This document shows, piece after piece, positions 45,901 through 59,022 of a stretch of 64,000 nucleotides of DNA. Source of the DNA: Heliocidaris tuberculata (taxonomy: Eukaryota > Echinodermata > Echinoidea > Camarodonta > Echinometridae); the NCBI GenBank assembly GCA_025618425.1, contig CM046836.1, positions 15,588,135 to 15,652,134 of the forward strand. Direction: 5' to 3'. Numbering within the stretch: the stretch's first letter is position 1; every line of letters starts with the position of its first letter. A program made the position numbers and the translations under genes. A model generated the notes under the pieces. The model searched no databases. It was not told the DNA's origin and worked only from the letters and a program-made list of their open reading frames with translations.

Positions 45901-48900
45901 CATTTGAAGAGAGATTTTTTCACAATTCAACCATGTTCATTTTCTGTTGAAAGTGTTAAATAGTACTTTTAATTTGCATGCCTGTTACAGAGCTTGCCCT
46001 GCCGCATACATGTATATACCTTTTGAAATGCTGTAGGTTTGCTTCTGATCAACATTTAATGTGGGGAACAGTGGTATCATTGCGAAAAAGTCCCGGCTTT
46101 TGCTGCATGCTTCTTCTTTCAAAAGAAAGACACCACCCATCCACTTAATTCTTATAAAATTTAGTATTTTTGTACTTCAGTGAATATGCTACATTTTGTT
46201 TTTTCAATGTGGACTTTCATTCTTATTAGGATGTTCTTATCTTAAATGAAATTATACTGGAGAAGATTCTATTTGTTCTGTAGATTGTATGATGTGTAAA
46301 CATGTTATGTTCTAACTGTGTTTAATCACCACATGTATTATAGTATTATGATAATTGTTATAATAGTCTTGAGTGCTTAACCTTAACACATGTATTTATG
46401 TAGCTTCAATATTTGTTTGTACTATAACCAGGTTGCATGCAATCACCACTTCTTCTCAAACAATTAGTTCTAGCTATAGAAATGTAGACATTTTTCAGTT
46501 ATTGCTCTAGATGAATGAACATTTTTTTGTAATAGACATCAACTACGCTGGGGATGTTTTTCTATCCTATCTTTAATGAAGTTCAAAAAAATTTTGCACA
46601 AAAAAACTGCTGTTTCTCCTTCAGATTTAGTAACTCTATTCACTGCATAGAGCTACATGTGCCTCTGTGCCCTCAGTACCAGAATCCAGCCGTGTAAACT
46701 TTTATCATACAAGTATCTACAGCTACGAAGATCTACAGAGCATACAGTTATGAAGTAGGACAGAAATGCATTCTTGTCCAGTTTCATTATACTAACGATA
46801 GTTGATCGATAGTCTTATTACTACTTGAGAAGTATACCTTCATAGTTAATTCATGCCATTTTACTGTAGGAGTAAAAAGAAACTCCTAGTTGACACTTGA
46901 ATTTTGACCTTTGACCCAGGTTCCACAATTGCAAGGTCACCATCAAGCAGCAATTCTTCACCAGGCAGTGGGGACTTCCTTGGTATTCCCGGTACTAACG
47001 CCAAAGTGGTGAGTTACAAACAATTGTTTTAAGTCTCAACTTCATGTGGAAAATTGCATTTAGAGCTACGGTTCTAAAGCTGCACACATAGAATATGCCA
47101 CCTTCCATGTGGAAAGTTTTAGTGACGGTAAAACAAATTATTTGTTACTTTTTGTCATTCTGTAATAACCTGATGAATTCACAGCTTGAGAAACAGTGCC
47201 ATCAAACTCCAATTATATAAAGATGAGCAAAGATAACGCAGATCAATATTACAACATCGTCCAATGAAATCTTATCTGTGATGCACAGATATAAACTTAT
47301 TTGCTGTGTAAAGTTTAGGATAATCTTACATTTATTTGTCTTTGCATTTGTTCAGATACAGAGAGTGTCATCAACTTCCTCTCTGGTGACCTCCAATGTC
47401 TTTGTCCAGATCTGGAGAGTTATTCTTCTCTTGACTCAAGACCCTCATCCAAAGGTCAAGGATCTAGCGCAAACCCTGGTCAATGCAATCAACCTTAAGG
47501 TATGTAACAGACTTGTGTTCAGATTTGTTCAAATCTAGAGGGTCATTCTTCTGGTCAAGGATCTAGACCAGACCCTGGTCAATGCAATCAACCCCAAGGT
47601 ATCGGCCAGACTCAGCAAGCAATATAAAGATGTGTGGCAGCTGAAAATGTTTTCCATACAACTTTTACATAAACCTTTGAAAAATGGCACTTTGGAAATA
47701 AAAATATGACTGTTGCCCCGAGAAAGTCTCACTCCTGTTTAAAGTGAAATTAAAGTTTCGGGCAAAGTTGGCCGGATCAAAGAAGCAAATACGTGTAAGT
47801 CTGAGATAAATTAGACACAAACATGATTTATCACTGGTGATTTAGAGATCCTTTCATCCACAATTCTGTCATTATATGTCATATCACCTTGGGAATGCCT
47901 CTCCACATGCTCTTCAACTCAAGATTTATTATTCAATCTTATTTAATTATGCTGTCATCATATTCACATTAGGTTTTCTCTCTTTTCTTATGTAAGTGTT
48001 AGTATGAGTCTCAGTGTAATAATGCAGCTTGTGTGTCAGTTATATGTCAGTGCCTACATATATGTTATTGTACAAACTAGATGACATAATATAATATTTT
48101 GTTTAAAGAGATATTTGGTTCATTATATATACATGAAGTGCCAAGGGAAGTCATACATATATTTGTATGCAGTTGTGGACAAAAAAATCTTGAATCGTAT
48201 AAAATTCTGTCTGGTTTGTTAAATAGGCAACCATCTCAGCCAAGCCACAGCATATGAGAGACAGTAGAAGGACAAGCTCTGCACCATCTAGTCCTACTAG
48301 GATTTCACAGTCCTCACCACCACAGGACATGAGGTAGGTGTAGCAAGAGACTTGTTAGGGACAATTGGGAAATACTTAATGTTTTATAATGATAATAATA
48401 ATATTCTGGATTTATATAGCGCCTAATACATCTACAGTATCTCTAAGCACTTTACAGACATGTTATTACCCCAGTCATCGGTTTCATAGCTTGCCCACAC
48501 ACAATGTATGCACCTTCTCCACTCCCTCGGGAGCAGGTGCCTGTTGCAGATGCTCACAATGCTGATCAAACCACAATGACTTTCACATCCTACCGGGTAG
48601 CTATTTCGTACCTGGGTGGAGAGGGGTAAAGTAGATAAAATGCCTTGCTCAAGGACATAAGTGCTGTTATTCGACACATGCTCTAGTGACAATTGCTCCA
48701 AGGTCAACTAACCAAAGTTCTTACTTCAACCGTTGATCCAGTTACTATGCCTAACCCCAACCATAACCTAAGAGGCGCGATGGCTCAGTGTTAGAGCAGT
48801 GGTCTGGTAACTGGTAGGACCCAGGTTCAAAACCAAGTGGATGCACTAATGCCCTTTGGTGAGGCATCACTTCTCATTACCACGTCCCTCGAAGAGGACT

Positions 48901-51900
48901 TAAAGCTGTCGATCCCCTGGGTGCTTACTTACGAGCATACACATGCTTTCTCAGCAGTCAGGGAGAATTATGGACATGTAGCTATACAGAGGAGAAGAAT
49001 TTTGTGCGTTGTTCTAGATCAGTTACAATTGATTCAAATCAAACTTCATTCAGCAATTAATTGCAAGTTGATGGGCTCTAATGATGGAGGATTTGCATTC
49101 AATTTTTAAAAATCACAATTCCTAAAGATGGGACCTAAAAAGGACTACATAGAGGAGTAATTAGGTGTCAAAGTTTATGATTTCAAAACCATTCATTTTG
49201 AGATCTGTGACACTCCTCTCCTTCCCTCTCTGTCTGTCTGTCTGTCTGTCTCCCTCTCTCTCTGTCTGTCTATCTCTCTCTCTCTCTCTCAGTGACTCGC
49301 CACCCCTGAACATCCCCAATGAGATCATGAGACCTGTACCCATCAAGCCATGGGAGCAGCCCCCTCCTGAGAGACCTCAGAACCCAGGCCCCATCGATGC
49401 CCAGTATCCCGGCCCCTCGCCCACCCTCCACTCACAGCGATTCACCAGGACCAGGAAGCTGCACGACAGAGGACCAAGCGTGGTAAGTTTTCGCCTCGTC
49501 TTGTATCTTTTCAAAATCAACCCTTCACGTAGAGGTGTGGTAGTCATGTTGTTTAACACTTGACTTGAAATACAAAGGGGTTGGAGCCCCAGCCCGGCAA
49601 TAATGTCCTTTGGCAAGACATTCTTCCTCCATTTGCCCCTCTTATCCAAGTCTAGTAAATTTGTGCTTGGTACTTGGTGGGAATAATGAAAAAGCATCCT
49701 GAGCACCTTGTGTGCAAATGAGTTCTATACAAGAAGCCAATAATTTAACAGTGAAACCTGTCTATAAAAACCACTCAATGGAGACAAGAAAAGCGGTCTT
49801 TACGAGTAGGTGGTCTTTATGTACAGGTTCTTTTAAAACACGTTTCAGTGAGAAACACTTTTCAAGGGAAACAAAAATTACGGTCTTTATAGACAGGTGG
49901 TCTTTCTATACATGTGGTCGCTAATGCAGGTTTCACTGTATTATCATTCTCATCATGGAGGCTATATGGCTCAGTGTCTAGTACTCTTGGGTCACTCAGT
50001 CTTTCATGTACTTAGTACTAGGACTTGGGACATAAAAACGTAAGTCTCAAGGAGCTTGCTTCCTCACCATCCATGTAAAGTGACAAAAAAAGAATATTAT
50101 CACCATCTTTATCACTATCATCATAATCAACATCATCAACATCATAATGTCGGCATCATCAGTGTCACCTTCATCATCATCATCACTAAAGAAGCACCAC
50201 CAGTGTACCTGAATTGTGAGGTAATCCTGTAATAATCCTTTTGCTTTGCTCCTGGTGGTTCTGAAAATGCTTTGAAGTATTTTTGTTTTTGTTTTCTAAC
50301 ACTGGACATGCTCAGTTTTTCATGTAGCAGTAATATTTCATGTGGATACTCTATTACCTTGATGTACAGACCTACGAGGAGGTGGAAGACGTGATGACGA
50401 CCAAGAACCTTTCCATCACTACAGAGTTCTCTGATTGGTGCTGCAAGTACTTTGCTCAGTCAGTCATGAAGGTAGGTCCTAATGGATGTCTGTGTGAATG
50501 TTTGCCAGCTACTACTACCCCTACTTTGCCACTGGGATTTCAGGGTTTTGACATACATGTACAACATTTTTTGAAGTACCAGTAGTGTATAAAAAAAAAA
50601 AAAGATAATGGATAGACAGGAATTACTTCGTATCAGTGAGAAAATTGCTATTTGTATATTTAAAGTAATGATTCTTTTTTTGCTTTTGTGCATGTTGCCG
50701 ACTTTAAGATTTTAAATACTTGCTCTTCCTTTTAAAATTCCTGATGTCAATTCAAATATTGTAAAGCATCAGAAATAGACACAAATTGTGCAGAATTTGT
50801 TGCTCTTTCTGTTGATTCATGTGGTATATTTTCAGGACTCTGAACAGTTGTTTAGCCAAACCACATATTGTTCAAAATGGGTCCAGATCCCTTTCCATAT
50901 TTGGACCTTACATGTTCCCTCTTTGATTGCATGTAGGCTCCAGAAGAGATGGATCCGTTCAGTGGTCTACATCACATGAGAGAATGGAGGTTTGTACGCA
51001 ACGCTAGGATACGCAACGAAACAAGGGAACAACTCAAGAAAGCCAGTGAGTACATATGTGTATAGAGAGACTTTGTGGGGAGTGCAGGGAGGGATAGAGA
51101 AAAAGTAGAGAGAAAAAGGGGAAACATATTTGTGATTTACATGGATACGCATTGAAACAAAGGAACAACTCAAGAAAGCCAGGGAGCGACCATCTGTGTT
51201 GGAGGCAGGAGCCCAGAGAAAGATGCAGAGGAAGGGAGAGAGAGAGAGAGAGAGAGAGAAAGGGGAAAAAAGACACATATTCGTGATTTACAAGGAAAAG
51301 GGAATGTACAGTTTCCATTCGTTTTGGACACAAAATAGAATAAAGTCTTGAAAGGGGTTAAGGAGAGAAAAGACATTTTGCAATGTGAAGAATGCTCTGT
51401 TGCTACCTTCTACTTCACTTGCCCTTTTTCATTGTATATAAGCATTTATGGTTCTGTGCAAAGCGCAAAATAGAAACAAAGTATAGCAAAAAAATCAGAA
51501 GCATAAATGGTGAATGACATGTTTCTTGTATGTGTTGCTTTCGTTGTTCACAGACTCTTGCCATCTAGATGATCAGATCTTCATCAATAAGAACCAAAAT
51601 GTGCCCTATGTGGTTAAATTCCATCCCTTCAACCCTCATGCCATCGTAGCCGACAGGGAAGGTGTATGGTGAGTCATCTAATACTACAGTTCAATTTGTT
51701 TCTTTGTGATTTCATATCAGTATAAATCGACATTTTGGCTACATTTTCCAGCCTAACAGCTATACAGATACTTTAATGAAAAATTGTTATGTGGACATTT
51801 CATTGTGATACGAGAAAGACACATCGATCAATGGTCATATCTGTTGATTCATTTTGGGGTGAAATAAGAGGAAAATAATACTTCTATGAAACATACGGAG

Positions 51901-54900
51901 GTCCTGGATGATATGTATTTAATATCCATTTTAATTCTCACAAGAGCAAGAAAAACTCACATTGAATGTCAAAGACAAATATAAATACTTTCTAAACACA
52001 AATGTTGAGCTGAGTGATAAGCATAAAAAGAATATTACATTATGTCAAATAGGCCAATCAATAAAATGCATATTTGGAAAGTGCTTGTTTGTAATGTAAA
52101 GTCAATGTCTGTGCAAAATAGTTTAATTGCCCAAACTAAGGTAGCATTTAACTTATTGAATACCTATATAAAAAGAGATCCTTATATTCATCAGTGGCAG
52201 GTAAACAGTTCATCTGGATAGATGTACACGTAGACTTAACAAGACAAATCTCTTTTTCATTTGCAGTGTGTGGAACTGGGAGAGTGGTGAGAGGTTAAAC
52301 TACTTCCTCAACAAAAACCCCAAGCATTCAAAGATTACCTCTATGGATATACTCAACTCTCATGACCTAGCGCTGGTTATGACTGGAGCAGGTAGGTTCC
52401 TGTTTGAATCAAGATTATAGTTGTGATTGTAGTTGTGATTCTAATCACATTTGTTATTATAATTCTTATCATAAAGTGTACTGGTCATTTAACCAAGAAT
52501 TCCAAGCTTCCAGTTATTACCTAGCGCTGATCATGACTGGAGCAGGCGTTTTCCTATGCTGATTATGATTCTGGTCATGATTGCCTGGTCGATCATCCTC
52601 GTATTTTTCAAAGATTTCCTCTATGGATATACTCAACCCTCATGACCTAGTAATAACATAAACTTGATAGAGAATCAGAGTCCACTGCACTTATACATGA
52701 GCATTGTATCAAAGGAAAACCTTACGACTGGGCTGGGCTTAACATGAGTGTGCACAAATACGACTGACCAGATGTAATTGTTTTTTACACTTGAGCAGTG
52801 CCATGACGTTCGCTGATCTCCCCAAAACTAGTTTCTATATTTACAACATTTCTTCATATGATATTTTTATCCTATGTGTATTTCCCTATTACTATATGCT
52901 AATTGTTTCTACAAAGTTCGTAAAAATGTCTTGTTGTGTGAAAGGACTGCTGTTATATTTTTTCTTGTCCATATATAGATGATGGATCCGTCCGTATATG
53001 GAGGAATTACTGGACACCAGAAGGCAAGCCTGTGGAGTTGGTGACGGCATGGCAGGCCCTGTCAGATATGCTCATATCTAATAGAGGTAGGCTCATATAC
53101 AGGGTTTAAAGTTGGGGTTATTAATTTACAGTTTTAACAAAATACATGATAATGATAATAATGTTCAAGAAATTTAGTATTGTGGGGTTGATGAGCTACT
53201 TCAAACTAAAAAAACATTCTTGGTTTCTTTTTATATAATAGTCCTGACATCTTTTAATGTCAAGAAGAATTCTTCTGTATTCTTGGCATCTTCAAATTGT
53301 GACATGACAAGCTCAAAACTCTGTATTCAGAATCTGTTGATAACTCTAGGACTGGTAGATTTTATTATGAGACATTAATCATTCAACTACCCGTAACTCT
53401 ATGACTATATAACATAACATACTTCTCCATTGGGCGTTGTATAACTATTTTCATTCAACAGATATTTCACCTTTTTTGTAAAACACATTTAAAGATTGTA
53501 ATGTTCCTGTATAATCCTACCACTTTACAATGTTTAAAAATTAATTTACATGTACATGTATACAGGGAAGTTTGATATTGACCAGATTTTATTTCTCTGT
53601 TTCAGGTTCTGGTTTGGTTCTAGACTGGGAGCAGGGATCAGGGATGCTCCTGGCCTCAGGTGATGTCAGGATAATACGGGTCTGGGACACACAGAGAGAA
53701 CTCAAGCTTCAGGTGGGTTCACGTCAGTTTTACCTAGGTTATAGAGGTTTAAACCGTTGATTAATGTATTTGAGGTCTTTGGAACAAGGATGCTTGTTGC
53801 CTGTTAACTACAACCCTCCGTTATAGTTTGCATGTACATGTATTAAAGGTCTTTACAGGATATTAAAAATAAATGTTAGATAGGAACGTCTGTAAGTACA
53901 GAAGTTGCAGGTGTTTCAAAATTTTTTTACTGGTTCTTAAGATAATTAAAAGAGAAAAAAATAGCAGTGGATTGGATTGAATTGAAATGTAGATTTTCAT
54001 TAGTTAATTCATTAGTGTTTGCCATTCGATTAGTTGTTTTTATGCCTCCGCCCACCGAAGGTGGTGCCGGAGGCATTACATGTATGTTTTCGGGTTGTCC
54101 GTCTGTCCGTCCGTCCATCCATCTGTCTCTACGTCCGTCCCGTTTTCTTGTTCGAGCGATAACTCAAGAACCACATGAGGTATGAACTTCAAACTTGGTG
54201 TTAGTATGTATCACCATAGGAAGACAATCTGATTAGATTTTGGGGTACGTAGGTCAAAGGTCAAGGTCACAGAGGCCAGTTTCTGAAATTTCAGGTGTTA
54301 GCTTCATTCTAGCGAAAAACCATTTGAGGTATGAACTTCAAACTTGGTACTAGTATACATGTATCAGCATAGAAAGACGATCTGGTTAGATTTTGGGATA
54401 CGTAAGTCAAAGGTCAAATGTCATAGAAGTCAATTCTGAAATTGCAGGTTTTAGCCTTAACGTGATATCTCAAGAACCATTTGATCCATTATCTTCAAAC
54501 TTGGAATTAGTATGCATCACCATAATGAGACGAACTGATTAGATTTCTGTTCAAGTAGGTCAAAGGTGACAGGTATAGAGGTCATTACACAGATGTATGT
54601 GAAATTAATGTTTTTTACCTTTCTTATCACCATATCTCAACTATTTTGTATTCATGACTAGGAGGACTTAAAGTGATCAGACTTTTGGGTTATAAGGTGT
54701 AAGGTCAAATGTCAAAGAGGTCAATTAACATGTAATTAGAGGCTTTTTTTATTCTGGTTATCACAAGATTTCAAGAACAGTTTGAGCTATCAACTGAATT
54801 TAGGCGGAGGCATATAGGAGACGCAGTCGCATTCATCTTGTTTCCTCATAATTTGGGGAGAACATTAGACTTCCATAATTATATTTATAGTGCAAGACAT

Positions 54901-57900
54901 GAAACTTCAGTATGTCTCTATATAAAGTTATTCTTCGAAATATTTCATCATGAATAAGAAAGCTGTTGAAGCCTTCGTGCCCATTTTTATTGAAATTATT
55001 TTTTCTTCGCTTTGTTGTACAGGATATCCCTACTGGAGCAGATAGCTGTGTAACAAGTCTTGCATGTGACTCAGTTGGAAGATCTCTACTTATAGCAGGG
55101 TGTGGGGATGGCTCAGTCAGGCTGTACGACAGAAGACTTGCTCCTCAAGAATGGTAAGTAGATTGGTTTGGGGTAAGGGTTAGGGTTAGTCTAGTAGATC
55201 TGATAGCTGTGTTACAAGTCTTGCATGTGACTCAGTTGGAAGGTCTCTACTTATAGCAGGGTGTGGGGATGGCTCAGTTAAGTAAGTTATTTCCCATCTG
55301 TGTTTAAATCTCCTTAAAGGTATTAGATAGTTTTGGGAAGCCCTCAAAAACTTTTTGTGAGATTTCTTTGATTTTACTTAATAAATAGCAGGGTACTAAC
55401 ATAACTAAGATGCTGTGAAATTTTTTCCTCCTCAAGTGAAATATTTATCGAATTAGAGGTGAAAGAATAAAAATCCCTGGCCCAAATAAGAGGGGATGTA
55501 AATTCGAACAACGGCCACACACATTACTCACATGAGGATTGCTGTGTGTTATAGAATACGCTACACATAGTGCGAAGCGCTGGGTTTATTGTGTGGGGAA
55601 CCTTCGGGTGGATATGGTCTCAGCGTGAGGCAGTGAAAAGCCGCTGCCAAGCGTTTCTTACAGATATTTACACTAAAATTTGTTCGAAATTGTGAATGGA
55701 ATGTTAAATAATCTCGTACATGTGTCTTATGATAAAAGGAGAATAGTATGTGACTATGTTAGATAAGTTTCTTGCCAGTATGATTTTTGCTACCGAGACT
55801 GTCTATGAGCTTTAATGTAGGAACAGGCAGAATCTATTTTCATTGTAAAATTAATCATGTGAAGACAGGGATGAGCTTCATTATTCCTTGGAAAGCGCAT
55901 CAGTAGAAAATTGGGTTAAAAATATCAAGTCTGGGTTTTTCTTCATGGGAAACTTTTAAGCTATTTGTGTAATGGAAATTTGCTATAGGCCTGCTCAGCC
56001 TAGAAATCAGTGAACAATAGTAGAAATTAGGAAGAGACATTGGCTTATTTCTGTACACTTCTTTATTACCTCAGTGAAAATGCCACACATGTCCTGTAAA
56101 TAAAGAGTCAAATGTGGATATCCTTTGTTTATGTTGCAGTCGTGTGATGACATTACGAGAACACCAGAGTTGGGTATCCAATGTTCATCTACAGAAGGGA
56201 GCAGGGGATGGAAAGATCATCAGTGCTGGGTAAGTCATCGTACTCTTACATAAAAAAGCTTCTAGAGCTGATGCCTTGATGATGACAATGATGAGGATGT
56301 AGATGATGACGATGAAGATGGTGGGTAAGGAAGATAGTAAATAAGGTGATAATGATGTTGGTGATGCTGACAATGATGATAGTGATGATGATAATGGTAA
56401 TGATGATCGTTGTGATAATGTAATTCAGAAACATGATGGTGATGATAAATGGTGAAAATGAGAGTTATAATGATGGTGATCTTGATCATAATGACAATGA
56501 TGGTCACAGAGGTGGCTATAGAGAAAATAATGATAATAATCTCAGAGTTTGGATGATAACAGGTGATAGTGATGATGATGATGATATTGATGATGGTGAT
56601 GATGATGATGATGATTCATGGTATGGATATAAAAGTCTATAATACAATAGAGGTACTATCAAGGTTTGTAGTTGACAAATTTGTAATTTTCTTTACCATA
56701 TTCTTCCATATCAACAGAATTAATGCCCTTTTGGCTCTCAGCAGTCATTTTATTATCCTCCAATAATCTATACTTATAACTGTAATTGATTTTAGTTTCA
56801 GCTGCTTTTCCATTAATTAATGCTTATTTATTCCTTAACATCTTATCAATAATTGTACCAAAGTTTAAATGTCATATATTTTCCCTTTTAATTGTATCAA
56901 ATGTTGATGTTTTACAATGCGTTTATGTAATATTTGAATGTTCCTTTGTGTAAATCACATGCAATTTGTCTTTTTGCCGCGAATCCGAGTGATTCTTTGA
57001 ATAAACCATAACTGAATTTGATTTTGAATTCCCACAAATAAGCCTTGGAGGTGATGTAAGGTTCTGGGACCCAAGATTCACTGAGTCAGTGAAGGTTGTC
57101 CACACAGCTCCTGATCTCATGACCATGGATGTCCACCCACATGCTGGTATATTTGCCTGGTAAGAATAACACTATTATTGGATGTGTCCCTTATACTGCT
57201 GTTAAAGGTTCTTCATCCCTTTTGCAGCCTTAAATTTTGAAGTTGTGTGAGTATGCGATATATTACAAAAGAATTATTATTGGAAAACTGGAGTGGATGT
57301 GAAAAGGATTATAATTTGCTTTTAAGTAAGTAATAACAGCAATTTGGTTAACACTTTATTTTTTTTCAACTGGAACTTGTGACCTTGAAATTTCATAGGC
57401 AGTATCTACAGGATGTTTACTTAAAGGTACAGAAGTACCTTTAAAGCAAACATCTGATTTCTATCTCTTTAAATGATCTTATTGAGATTTCTCTTTCTTT
57501 CTTACAAAACATTACATGGTGTTAATCAAATATGATTTGTGTAAACCACAGTAATAGTCATTTCAGAGGGGCATGAAACTGTGCAGCCAAAATTCTGAAC
57601 AAAGAAAATGCTCTTGATTGCTTTGAAAAGGATGACTTAGACTGTTTCCTGTAAAAGGTTATGTAATTCATTGAAGAACAGGCTCATAGCTCAGTATCCT
57701 GATTGTTCTGAATGAGTCACCAAATCCCCATTCAGACAATGCAACACCCTCTTCAAAAGACCCATTTAATGCCTTTGAAACAACATTTAGCAAGGAGCAT
57801 GAACAAGAAGGCTTATTGCTGTACTCACTTTCTTCTTGTACCCAGGGGATTGTTTGCTTTTGGTTTTGTCTGAAATCTGTTACATGTTGGAAAGGCCAGT

Positions 57901-58965
57901 CAGTAGTGGATTAGCTGAGCTGTGCCATGAATGGGGTCAGCTTAATCTCCGATTAATGGTTGCATGCAATATGTGTTTACTACCTCTTGATCAAGACACA
58001 CCCTGTCTCGCAATGCCCATTTATCCTTTTAAAAATGACACAAATTGCAATGCTCCATATATATGTATAGAGTGTAGCATGGGAGTTATTCTCAAATTAA
58101 TCTCAACAAACTCTTTAGCTCTTCGCTTCTGGTACATTCAGTAAATCATGAAACTTTGAGTCACTTCAAGGGTGATAAAAATGAATGCCAAATACCTTGT
58201 GTTAATGTATTAGGATACAACGGCAGATATATCACATTTTCCCTGATTTGCTAATTGGGTGAATGCAACACATGCCCAAAGTTCACAGTAATTTAATTCT
58301 CCCTATGTTGATTACATGTAGGTAAGCATGATGATGTGGTGATTTTTATTATCAAATAAAGCAGATGTGATTGCGCTTTTCTTGCCTCATAAACATATAA
58401 GTATATTTTATGGGTGAGGGGGAAATTTACCTGTAGCACTCCATGTCAAAATGACCAATACATGATAAGAAATTTAGCTTCAAGTTATCAGTGTACTAAT
58501 GTATTCAAATTTATGCATACTCAAACCAAAGTTGCTCTTGACATAGAAAGTTTGCCTGAGGATTGCCTGACAGGGCAACAACACGTGTTCAAGTTCAATT
58601 TTATGGACTGACATACTTCCATATTTATACCTACATGTAACATTTGTATGAAGGAAATTATCACCAGGGCTGTTATATTCATGAATTTGAATGCATTATT
58701 TAAATGGTATAATAACGTAAAATGCAATATTGTTTCCTTCTCTCTCTCTCTCTCTCTCTACAGTGGGTACAAGAACCAGCAGATTAATGTGTACAACACA
58801 CAGGGTGACACACTGAGCACCATCAAGTACTATGAAGGATTTATAGGACAAAGGATTGGCCCTGTTAGTACACTAGCCTTCCATCCATACAAGGTATGTA
58901 TGAGAGAAAGAGAGAGAGATGAGTAGCTGGAGTGCTGGAGATGCCTAAAATGCTAAAATGTTGAG

Positions 58966-59022
<57 letters not shown>

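Larger units (their letters stand above)
42771..46919 (+). other. RPTOR intron 18
   Basis: 4.1 kb. Contains two mobile-element relics (43293-43835 and 44863-45286) and a C21 tract (43636-43656). No additional exon needed: phases of exons 18 and 19 agree directly. Confidence 0.7.

Noticed and set aside
48771..48850. tRNA gene
   Set aside because: A and B boxes exist but the ends do not pair into an acceptor stem; a SINE head is a better explanation.
51034..51376. Minus-strand serine/leucine-rich frames
   Set aside because: Antisense of the GA microsatellite and the exon 24 duplication; no independent evidence.
56246..56642. Long open frames on both strands in RPTOR intron 30
   Set aside because: Entirely trinucleotide microsatellite translation (poly-Asp/His/Ile).
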